The notes below the pieces were generated by a model, which made no database searches, was not told where the DNA came from, and was given only the letters and a program-made list of their open reading frames with translations. Positions 1 through 5,121 of a DNA stretch of 5,121 nt are shown here, in pieces (the stretch's first letter is position 1; each line of letters starts with the position of its first letter). Both the position numbers and the translations under genes were made by a program. Location: contig DOZQ01000226.1 in assembly GCA_003517915.1 (NCBI GenBank), positions 1-5,121 on the forward strand, written 5' to 3'. This stretch comes from Oscillospiraceae bacterium. GTDB taxonomy: Bacteria; Bacillota; Clostridia; Oscillospirales; Acutalibacteraceae.

Positions 1-1
1 A

Positions 2-487
2 GAGTCCCAGGCGCGCAACAAATATACATTTTACGCGTCAAAGGCCAAAAAAGAGGGGTATGAGCAGATAAGCGCTATTTTCACCGAGACGGCGGCCAAC
101 GAAAAAGAGCATGCCGAGCTTTGGTTCAAGCAGTTACACGGCGGCGCGGTACCTGATACCATGGCGAATCTTGCCGATGCGGCGGCTGGCGAAAATTATG
201 AGTGGACAGAAATGTATAAGACGTTTGCCGAAGAGGCCAGAGCCGAGGGCTTTAACGAGATAGCGGCGGCATTTGAAAAGGTGGGCGAGGTCGAAAAGCA
301 TCACGAGGAGCGCTACCGCAAGCTCCTGAACAATATCGAGCAGGGCATAGTATTCAAAAAAGATAACGTCACGGTCTGGAAATGCCGCAACTGCGGATAT
401 ATTCATACCGCCGACGCGGCTCCGCAGGCGTGTCCCGCATGTAAGCACGCGCAGGCCTATTTTGAACTGTTGGCAGAGAATTATTAA
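2..487 (+). CDS. rbr: Rubrerythrin, 5'-truncated by the window edge
   Basis: Non-haem diiron protein that, by family knowledge, reduces hydrogen peroxide in the cytoplasm of anaerobes using electrons passed through its rubredoxin-like domain. The frame is open from base 2 and gives 161 residues. The first visible residues, [12 protein letters not shown], match the conserved helix that carries the first diiron glutamate, so probably only about 20 N-terminal residues are missing. Further ligand motifs visible are ExxH in NEKEHAE (about residues 34-37), the EEAR helix (about 77-80) and ExxH in [10 protein letters not shown] (about 98-101). The C-terminal rubredoxin-like iron site is CRNC (128-131) and CPAC (144-147). 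The internal ATG at 161 is not the real start, because homology continues upstream of it. The gene ends 30 bases before a hairpin. Its start, RBS and promoter lie outside the window. Family assignment is firm; the symbol is generic. Confidence 0.95.
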   Translation, partial: ESQARNKYTFYASKAKKEGYEQISAIFTETAANEKEHAELWFKQLHGGAVPDTMANLADAAAGENYEWTEMYKTFAEEARAEGFNEIAAAFEKVGEVEKHHEERYRKLLNNIEQGIVFKKDNVTVWKCRNCGYIHTADAAPQACPACKHAQAYFELLAENY

Positions 488-517
488 AGATTATTTGTGA
501 GTAACCTTTAGACAACT

Positions 518-552
518 GGGGCGGCCTTATGGCCGCCCCTACACTGTTTTTT
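518..552 (+). terminator. Probable rho-independent terminator after rubrerythrin
   Basis: A perfect 9-bp GC-rich stem, GGGGCGGCC (518-526) and GGCCGCCCC (531-539), closes a TTAT loop. A run of six T follows at 547-552, seven bases after the stem. That gap is longer than ideal for a terminator. It lies 30 bases after the rubrerythrin stop and before the proS promoter, so it insulates the two units. Short palindromes of this GGGGCGGCC type followed by CTACA are familiar as dispersed intergenic elements in related Firmicutes, so it may be a repeat copy that also acts as a terminator. Confidence 0.65.
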
Positions 553-614
553 ATTTATGTGAACAGGCCCATAATCGTACACAGATTATTTACAGCACAA
601 AGCGCCTATAATAC

Positions 615-643
615 TTGAAAAATCCACCGTCCTGTTCTATAAT
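615..643 (+). promoter_or_regulatory. Sigma-A-type promoter for proS
   Basis: The -35 box TTGAAA (615-620) and a perfect -10 box TATAAT (638-643) are separated by exactly 17 bases. A transcript would begin near 650, leaving a 5' leader of about 44 bases before the proS ATG. That is too short for a T-box riboswitch, and no T-box motif is seen. Further TATAAT matches at 607-612 and 653-658 lack a good -35 at the right distance. Confidence 0.8.
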
Positions 644-693
644 TAGTTGTCATATAATCCTTATAGAAACAGTGGCTTTGGAGGTAAACGCTT

Positions 694-2127
694 ATGAATG
701 ATAAAAAACTGGTGGAGGAAATCACCTCAATGGAGGACGATTTTTCCAGGTGGTATACCGACGTGGTAAAAAAAGCCGAGCTTACCGATTATTCCAGTGT
801 GCGCGGATGCATGATCCTGCGCCCGTACGGTTATGCTATTTGGGAAAATGTTCAGGCGGATCTGGACAGGCGATTTAAAGCCTGCGGCCATGAAAATGTC
901 ATGATGCCCCTGTTTATCCCCGAAAGCCTGCTCCAAAAAGAAAAAGACCATGTCGAGGGCTTTGCCCCAGAGGTCGCGTGGATCACCCACGGCGGCGGAG
1001 AAAAGCTCACCGAGCGTATGTGTGTGCGCCCGACCTCCGAGACGCTGTTCTGTGAGCACTACGCGCATGTGGTGCAGTCCTACCGCGATCTGCCCAAGCT
1101 TTACAATCAGTGGTGCTCGGTCGTTCGGTGGGAAAAAACCACCCGGCCTTTCCTGCGTACTATGGAATTTTTATGGCAGGAGGGCCATACCATACATGAA
1201 ACCGAAGAGGACGCCACAAAAGAAACCCTGCGTATGCTGGATGTGTACGCCGATTTTTGTGAGCAGTCGCTTGCGATTCCGGTGATAAAGGGTCGCAAAA
1301 CCGAAAAAGAACAGTTTGCAGGGGCAAAGGCGACCTACACGATTGAAGCTATGATGCACGACGGCAAAGCGCTGCAAAGCGGTACATCCCACTTTTTCGG
1401 GGACGGTTTTGCCCGCGCGTTCGACATCAAGTTTACCGGCAGGGATAACACGCTCCAATACCCGTTTCAGACCTCGTGGGGAATGTCCACCAGAATTATC
1501 GGGGCTATTATAATGACCCACGGCGACGACAGCGGGCTGGTGCTGCCGCCCGCGGTGGCTCCGACACAGCTGGTAATCATACCGGTGGCCGCGCACAAGC
1601 CCGGTGTAACCGAAAAGGCAAGGGAGCTTAAAGCGCGGCTCGAAAGTCGTTTCAGGGTTAAAATAGACGAGACCGACAATTCGCCAGGATGGAAATTTGC
1701 CGAATACGAGATGAAAGGCGTGCCGCTTAGGCTGGAAATAGGCCCGCGCGACATTGAAAAAAATCAGTGTGTTGTTGTGCGCAGGGACAACAGGGAAAAA
1801 ACGTTTGTATCGCTTGATGATTTGGAAAACGAAATAGACCGTCTGCTTTTGGAGCTGCATGACGGGCTGTATAAAAAAGCTCTTGAAAGACGCGAAAAAA
1901 TGACCTATACGGCGACGTCATTTGAAGAAATAAAAGAACTGGCTGAAAACAGTCCGGGCTTTATAAAAGCCATGTGGTGCGGTGACCGGGCCTGTGAAGA
2001 CCGCCTTAAGGAAGAAGCCGGAGTAACCTCGCGCTGTATGCCGTTTTCGGAACAGCCTGTATCCGACTGCTGCGTTTGTTGCGGAAAGAAAGCGGAAAAG
2101 CTTGTTGTCTGGGGCAAAGCTTATTAA
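694..2127 (+). CDS. proS: Prolyl-tRNA synthetase, short archaeal/eukaryotic-type
   Basis: Charges tRNA-Pro with proline using ATP; class II aminoacyl-tRNA synthetase, cytoplasmic. The 477 residues lack the large editing insertion of the long bacterial ProRS, as in the archaeal/eukaryotic-type enzymes found in many Clostridia and Bacteroidetes. Visible landmarks are RPTSET (112-117), motif 2 around [16 protein letters not shown] (151-166), GTSHFFG (230-236) with the proline/adenylate pocket, and motif 3 around [14 protein letters not shown] (261-274) followed by [12 protein letters not shown]. The anticodon-binding domain starts near residue 290. The C-terminal domain carries a likely zinc site: C429, C434, C460 and C463, ending in the usual KAY. 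The start is set by GGAGGT (680-685), eight bases before the ATG, downstream of a strong sigma-A promoter. A small membrane-protein gene follows after 31 bases and is probably co-transcribed. Full length, no lesions seen. Confidence 0.97.
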   Translation: MNDKKLVEEITSMEDDFSRWYTDVVKKAELTDYSSVRGCMILRPYGYAIWENVQADLDRRFKACGHENVMMPLFIPESLLQKEKDHVEGFAPEVAWITHGGGEKLTERMCVRPTSETLFCEHYAHVVQSYRDLPKLYNQWCSVVRWEKTTRPFLRTMEFLWQEGHTIHETEEDATKETLRMLDVYADFCEQSLAIPVIKGRKTEKEQFAGAKATYTIEAMMHDGKALQSGTSHFFGDGFARAFDIKFTGRDNTLQYPFQTSWGMSTRIIGAIIMTHGDDSGLVLPPAVAPTQLVIIPVAAHKPGVTEKARELKARLESRFRVKIDETDNSPGWKFAEYEMKGVPLRLEIGPRDIEKNQCVVVRRDNREKTFVSLDDLENEIDRLLLELHDGLYKKALERREKMTYTATSFEEIKELAENSPGFIKAMWCGDRACEDRLKEEAGVTSRCMPFSEQPVSDCCVCCGKKAEKLVVWGKAY

Positions 2128-2142
2128 GGTACTGATAACTCT

Positions 2143-2149
2143 GGGAGGG
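2143..2149 (+). promoter_or_regulatory. Ribosome binding site fixing a TTG start
   Basis: GGGAGGG lies nine bases before the TTG at 2159. It is the only strong Shine-Dalgarno sequence near this gene and supports the TTG start over the longer in-frame TTG at 2102, which would overlap the proS end. Confidence 0.65.
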
Positions 2150-2158
2150 AGTATTAGC

Positions 2159-2569
2159 TTGATCGTATGTAGATATATAAAGAGAACCGCTATATATATC
2201 ATTTGCGCCTTGCTTTTGATCGTCTGCGTAGCGTTTCCCGCAGGGGCGGCTATGCAGGAGGAAAGCCCCGGAGGGGACATTTCTTCCGAAGCCGTGACCC
2301 AGCAGCCGGATGATACGACGGCGGGAGAGATTTCACAGCCGTCGGCTGAACCGGTGAGTAAGAATATTGTCGATGTTACAGAGGTGGTCAACAAATGGGC
2401 ATGGCTGCCGATTTTAGGGATAATAATATCGGTGTTTCTACTGGTCTATGTCAACACCAAGGCGGCATATGCAAATAAAATGAAAAAAAAGAAGCTGGCG
2501 CAGATTGAGAATCAGCCTGAAAAGAGAAAAATTATTGTGAGAAAGCGGAATAATACGGTTTCATATTAG
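2159..2569 (+). CDS. Unrecognised small protein: signal peptide plus one TM segment
   Basis: I do not recognise a family. From the TTG at 2159 the protein has 136 residues. It starts with a typical signal peptide: basic CRYIKRT, a hydrophobic core at about 10-26, and a likely cleavage region PAGAA near residues 27-31. Next comes a short acidic, Ser/Thr/Gln-rich linker of about 48 residues (32-79). A single membrane helix follows, WAWLPILGIIISVFLLVYV (about 80-98), then a strongly basic tail with KMKKKKL and KRKIIVRKR. This predicts a type I membrane protein with a short outer segment and a cytoplasmic basic tail of about 36 residues. An in-frame TTG at 2102 would add 19 residues and overlap proS, but has no good RBS. 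The gene sits 31 bases after proS and before a strong terminator, so it is probably the last gene of that transcript. Codon use and the strong RBS suggest it is real; the function is unknown. Confidence 0.75.
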   Translation: MIVCRYIKRTAIYIICALLLIVCVAFPAGAAMQEESPGGDISSEAVTQQPDDTTAGEISQPSAEPVSKNIVDVTEVVNKWAWLPILGIIISVFLLVYVNTKAAYANKMKKKKLAQIENQPEKRKIIVRKRNNTVSY

Positions 2570-2581
2570 CCCGTATTTAAT

Positions 2582-2614
2582 AAAGCTCCGGATCGTCACG
2601 ATCCGGAGCTTTTT
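2582..2614. terminator. Bidirectional terminator between convergent genes
   Basis: A perfect 14-bp stem, AAAGCTCCGGATCG (2582-2595) and CGATCCGGAGCTTT (2599-2612), closes a 3-base loop. On the + strand the T run reaches 2614 and ends the proS unit. On the minus strand the stem begins five bases after the ypeB stop and is followed by a T-rich stretch (TTTATT), so it probably also ends ypeB transcription. Confidence 0.92.
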
Positions 2615-2617
2615 GTG

Positions 2618-3973
2618 CTATTTCGTTAGGATTCCGCCGGGGGTCTCCTGCAAAATCAAAATCTGTTCTTCTATAAGGGTGTCAGTGTTTACATAAACTA
2701 AAATTTGTTCGCCGTTTTCCCCAGTGCAGAGGAATTCATAGCAGTGTACCTCGTTTTTGCCGGAGGTTGGTATCAGCGCGAGGCTTACCGATTCTATATC
2801 CAAAAGGGGACTGACCGATGCCTTGGCCTGTTCGGCGGTATATTTTGTATCGGGCGACATGCGCTCATGGTGGTTCATGATATAGCCCCTGGCCTCGACC
2901 GAAACAATCTCGCCGGTGTCCAGCGCGACGCCGACCTTTATAAGGTCGGTATAGCAGACCGTGCCATTAAAAAGATAGGCAAAATTTATAGTGCATATAT
3001 CCTCAAAAACCATATAATAGCTGGTATGGAAAGACCCCAGCCCGTTTTTTTCAAGATATTCGGAGGCCAGCTTTCCGGCCTGTTCATGGTTTAGCGAGCG
3101 TTTACCGGTCTCACGGGGCTTGCTCATATAGATAAGGTAGCCGCCTCGCTTTGTTACGGCGGCCTGTTCGTCGCCGCACTGGAATACATAGGCCGCCGTC
3201 TTGCTGTTTTCTTCGCCCGCGTCGCTTAGCTCGTCCTTACCGCAGCCCAAAAACCGCGCGGCGGTCTCACGTGCCTTATCAAGGCTTATTTCCTGAGCGT
3301 TCTCGAGCAGTCTGGGTTCCATTTGTAAGATATGGTCGGAGAAGGGTCCGTCGTAGATCAGGGTGGGATAGTCCTGAATAGACTGGTTCGCGTCTGAAAA
3401 CGAGCGGGAAACGGCGCTGAGCGCCGGATTATTGGCGCCCTCGGCAAGAGTATGCTTTATCTCATTAGTCCAAGCCGCGCTGCCGCTGAGCTCCTGCCGC
3501 ACCTTTTGAGCGCTGTCGCTCATAAGCCTCGCGGTTTTGATGAGCGAGCGCAGATTGTCAAGCTCTTCGCCGCCTAGCTCCTTGCCGCGCGCGCCGCGCT
3601 TTGACAGCTCCATTGAATATTCGCCCACCTGCGATAAAAACCGATAGATCGTATCTATCTCCGCATCGGCTATGGGAAGCTGGGAAAGGCAGGCCTTGGC
3701 CGCGCTTGAATCCCGCCAAAGCTCGGCCGAAAACAGGCCCATGCGCTCCGGTGTGCCGGAATACATGCTTTTGTAAAGCGTAATGTCAATGCCGTCAAGA
3801 TAATCGTTTAAATTGTCCAGCGCCCGCTGATAGGTGTATTCAAGCTGTGAGCGATAGCTGTTTGCCAAGGAGTATCCGTAAATGCCCGCGCCCGCCGCAG
3901 TGAGAAGCGCGGCGATGGCAAAGCTGCAAACCCTGACAAAGGCCCTTTTGGATAAATGTCTCAGCGGGGTCAT
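2618..3973 (-). CDS. ypeB: Spore germination protein YpeB (PepSY domains)
   Basis: By family knowledge, YpeB sits in the spore inner membrane/cortex region and is needed for assembly, stability and control of the germination lytic enzyme SleB. From the ATG at 3973 the protein has 451 residues, close to Bacillus YpeB. It has an N-terminal membrane anchor (about 15-36) and a long helical N-domain (about 40-220). Three PepSY/YPEB-type modules follow, at roughly 229-290, 293-362 and 374-445. Hallmark stretches are CYTDLIKVGVALDTGEIV, EARGYIMNHHER and the C-terminal ILILQETPGGILTK. A GTG at 3982 would add three residues but lies one base from the SD AAAGGA (3984-3989). The ATG is ten bases away, so I chose it. 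The gene is convergent with the proS unit and shares its terminator. No sleB is present in the window; directly upstream lies an IS21-family remnant. A possible sigma-G-like promoter precedes it. Confidence 0.93.
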   Translation of the reverse strand: MTPLRHLSKRAFVRVCSFAIAALLTAAGAGIYGYSLANSYRSQLEYTYQRALDNLNDYLDGIDITLYKSMYSGTPERMGLFSAELWRDSSAAKACLSQLPIADAEIDTIYRFLSQVGEYSMELSKRGARGKELGGEELDNLRSLIKTARLMSDSAQKVRQELSGSAAWTNEIKHTLAEGANNPALSAVSRSFSDANQSIQDYPTLIYDGPFSDHILQMEPRLLENAQEISLDKARETAARFLGCGKDELSDAGEENSKTAAYVFQCGDEQAAVTKRGGYLIYMSKPRETGKRSLNHEQAGKLASEYLEKNGLGSFHTSYYMVFEDICTINFAYLFNGTVCYTDLIKVGVALDTGEIVSVEARGYIMNHHERMSPDTKYTAEQAKASVSPLLDIESVSLALIPTSGKNEVHCYEFLCTGENGEQILVYVNTDTLIEEQILILQETPGGILTK

Positions 3974-3983
3974 TTCATGCACA

Positions 3984-3989
3984 TCCTTT
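3984..3989 (-). promoter_or_regulatory. Ribosome binding site deciding the ypeB start
   Basis: On the minus strand AAAGGA lies ten bases before the ATG at 3973 and only one base before the GTG at 3982. This spacing favours the ATG. Confidence 0.55.
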
Positions 3990-3996
3990 GACTATA

Positions 3997-4025
3997 TAAA
4001 ATGAACCGGCTGCGCCGGGGCATCC
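3997..4025 (-). promoter_or_regulatory. Candidate sigma-G-like promoter for ypeB
   Basis: On the minus strand GGATG (4025-4021) and CATTTTA (4003-3997) are 17 bases apart. The -10 fits the sigma-G pattern CATnnTA. The -35 fits GHATR except at its second base. A start about seven bases later would give a very short leader ending in the ypeB RBS. Forespore sigma-G control is known for ypeB in Bacillus; its use here is inference from a short motif. A 5-bp hairpin, CCGGC-TGC-GCCGG (4006-4018), lies in the spacer. Confidence 0.35.
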
Positions 4026-4140
4026 GCTTCGCGTTCGCACGAAAGATATCCGGCGCATTATTCCGTGTCTCATTTTCCGCCCCTCTGGGGCATTCCGTGA
4101 AGTCCGATACCCTGTAGCCTCTGCTGCGCGGGGAAATGTG

Positions 4141-4239
4141 GCTAATTTGCGGCTGCCTGTTAAATACAGTGTTGTAAGGACACAGGTTCGGCCATTGAGC
4201 GTATATGACGACGCGGCGAAAGGGGGTGTATCTGTATGA
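4141..4239 (+). pseudogene. istA: 3' remnant of an IS21-family istA transposase
   Basis: A reading frame ends at TGA 4237-4239 and overlaps the istB ATG (4236-4238) as ATGA, the usual istA-istB junction. Its last residues, QVRPLSVYDDAAKGGVSV, resemble the tails of IS21-type transposases, which often carry a PLSxYD-like stretch before a Gly/Lys-rich end. The same frame is open back to a TAA at 3997, but I cannot recognise transposase sequence before about 4141. The DDE catalytic core and DNA-binding domain are absent: ypeB begins on the other strand at 3973. So only the extreme C-terminus remains and no transposase can be made. The true left limit of the remnant is uncertain. Confidence 0.5.
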
Positions 4240-5121
4240 CTCCTGAAATCATTTCCTACGCCAAGCAATTTCGTTTAACTTTTCTTGCTAACGGATTATT
4301 CGAGCCGCCGGAAGGCTTAAATAATCAGGAATATCTGCTTGAAGTATTCCGACATGAGGCCAGAAGCCGTGAAGAACGCGCCGCTAAAGACAGGCTAAAG
4401 AAAGCGAAATTCCCGGCTTTCAAAGACTTTGACAGCTACGACACGGATTTTCAGAAAGGCGTATCCCGAAAAGAACTGGATATACTCGCTAAGCTTGAAT
4501 GGCTTGAAGGACTATACAATCTCATTCTGATCGGACCTCCTGGAACCGGCAAGACTCATATTGCATTGGCTATCGGAAACAAAGCCGTACGTGAGGGATA
4601 CAAAGTCGCATTTACTTCAATGGACAATCTCGTCCACATACTAAAAACCAGAGAGATCTCATCCCAGTCCCGAATCCGTTTAAGCTGGTTTAAAAAATGC
4701 GATCTGCTTATTGTTGACGAGTTTGGTTATCTCCCCGTTTCCCGTACTGAGGCCAATTTTTTCTTTTCGCTCATCTCTGAACTCTATGAAAATGCTTCCA
4801 TCGTGATTACCTTAAACAAGGGCTTTGAGGGTTGGGCTGAAATCCTTGGCGACGCCATACTTGCCACGGCTTTATTGGACAGGCTCACTCATCGCTGCCA
4901 AATACTCAATCTAACCGGTGGCGGGTGGCAAACCGCAAACAAATTTTTGATTCCAATCAATAAGGTGGCTCAAAATTATTCGCCGTACCTGGCTCATTTC
5001 TACTTGACGGTTACATTTTTGAAATGCCGCGGGGAGTGCTCCATTTTTATTCGTAATATTTTAGATACATGTTTTTTATGCAGTACTATACTTGAACCAT
5101 TTCAAAACCGAGGCGGTTTTG
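4236..5121 (+). CDS. istB: IS21-family IstB-like helper ATPase, tail frameshifted, open at window edge
   Basis: By family knowledge, IstB is an AAA+ ATPase that assists IstA in target selection and transposition. The start is the ATG at 4236, seven bases after AGGGGGTG. Visible parts are an N-terminal helical domain, Walker A GPPGTGKTH (about residues 100-108), Walker B LLIVDEFGYLP (about 152-162), a sensor-1 region SIVITLNKGFEGWAE, and the arginine-finger region ALLDRLTHRCQILNLTG. After LTGGGW the family-like tail breaks off. The usual ending, ANRKQIFDSNQ then TAA (4961-4963), is readable in another frame from 4928, so about one base (net) was lost near 4926-4935. The original frame then runs without a stop through the IS end to base 5121, adding at least 60 unrelated residues. 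The functional product is probably 240-250 residues; this copy is likely a recent pseudogene, or makes an aberrant C-terminus. The frameshift could also be a sequencing error. Confidence 0.85.
   Translation, partial: MTPEIISYAKQFRLTFLANGLFEPPEGLNNQEYLLEVFRHEARSREERAAKDRLKKAKFPAFKDFDSYDTDFQKGVSRKELDILAKLEWLEGLYNLILIGPPGTGKTHIALAIGNKAVREGYKVAFTSMDNLVHILKTREISSQSRIRLSWFKKCDLLIVDEFGYLPVSRTEANFFFSLISELYENASIVITLNKGFEGWAEILGDAILATALLDRLTHRCQILNLTGGGWQTANKFLIPINKVAQNYSPYLAHFYLTVTFLKCRGECSIFIRNILDTCFLCSTILEPFQNRGGF
4966..4996 (+). repeat. Two direct TGGCTCA repeats in the IS21 right end
   Basis: TGGCTCA occurs at 4966-4972 and 4990-4996, 24 bases apart, just after the expected istB stop. Each copy is followed by partly similar sequence. 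IS21-family ends are known to carry several direct repeats that act as transposase binding sites, so these are likely the right-end IstA sites. Confidence 0.6.
5103..5121. repeat. Palindrome at the window edge
   Basis: CAAAACCG (5103-5110) and CGGTTTTG (5114-5121) form a perfect 8-bp stem with a 3-base AGG loop. It may be a terminator or an inverted repeat, but the sequence after it is not visible. The stretch from 5016 to 5102 has no other recognisable feature. Confidence 0.45.

Larger units (their letters stand above)
4141..5015 (+). mobile_element. Truncated IS21-family insertion sequence
   Basis: The segment holds an istA tail, an istB gene with a shifted 3' end, and a right-end-like region with repeated TGGCTCA. 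The likely right terminus is ...TTGACGGTTACA ending at 5015. Its reverse complement begins TGTAACCGTCAAG, like the TG-starting ends of IS21 relatives. The left inverted repeat and most of istA are not present, so target duplication cannot be seen. The element cannot move by itself. The left limit is approximate, set at the first position where istA similarity seems plausible; the right limit is inferred from the terminus-like motif. Confidence 0.65.

Noticed and set aside
650..693. T-box riboswitch in the proS leader
   Set aside because: The leader from the predicted start is only about 44 bases and has no T-box motif or antiterminator structure.
1171..1860. A 229-codon open frame on the minus strand
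   Set aside because: It lies wholly inside proS, whose motifs are clear along the full length, and its translation shows no recognisable domain. It is a shadow frame.
2102..2158. Longer N-terminus of the small membrane protein from TTG 2102
   Set aside because: It would start inside the proS end without a good RBS and would bury the signal peptide. The TTG at 2159 has GGGAGGG nine bases upstream.
4172..4190. TGTAAG as a possible IS left end
   Set aside because: The bases that follow do not match the reverse complement of the right end, and the site lies inside the istA tail frame.
3975..4268. A 97-codon minus-strand frame upstream of ypeB
   Set aside because: It runs antisense to the istA tail and the istB start, overlaps the ypeB start, shows no SleB-like residues and has no clear RBS.
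5031..5048. GGGGAGTGCTCC followed by a T run as a terminator
   Set aside because: The stem is only about four pairs with a wobble, too weak to support.
5061..5089. Promoter-like TTAGAT and TACTAT near the right edge
   Set aside because: The -35 matches poorly and no gene start is visible after it.

Overview
The window looks like a chromosomal segment of an anaerobic, endospore-forming Firmicute, probably a Clostridia member of the Oscillospirales/Ruminococcaceae type. The evidence is a rubrerythrin (anaerobe oxidative-stress protein), a short archaeal/eukaryotic-type prolyl-tRNA synthetase with a C-terminal zinc site, and a YpeB spore-germination protein. The placement is inferred from gene content, not from a marker phylogeny.

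Layout. Positions 2-487 (+) hold a rubrerythrin that enters from the left edge and lacks only its first residues. A 9-bp GC-rich hairpin follows, then a textbook sigma-A promoter (TTGAAA-N17-TATAAT). It drives proS (694-2127), probably together with a small unrecognised signal-peptide/single-TM protein (2159-2569, TTG start). A 14-bp perfect hairpin at 2582-2612 sits between that unit and the convergent gene ypeB (2618-3973, minus strand) and can end transcription from both sides. Upstream of ypeB is a possible sigma-G-like promoter, which would fit forespore expression.

The right-hand fifth is a degenerate IS21-family insertion sequence on the + strand. It contains the last codons of an istA transposase, joined by an ATGA overlap to an istB helper ATPase gene. 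The istB catalytic domain is intact, but its tail has been shifted out of frame: the canonical ending can be read in another frame. Next come two TGGCTCA repeats and a terminus-like sequence ending in CA near 5015. The left end and most of istA are missing. The remnant lies directly upstream of ypeB, where many spore formers carry sleB, the cell-wall hydrolase that works with YpeB; no sleB is seen here.

I see no clearly novel multi-gene system. The points most worth checking are the decayed IS21 element beside ypeB, the shifted istB tail, and the unknown membrane protein downstream of proS.
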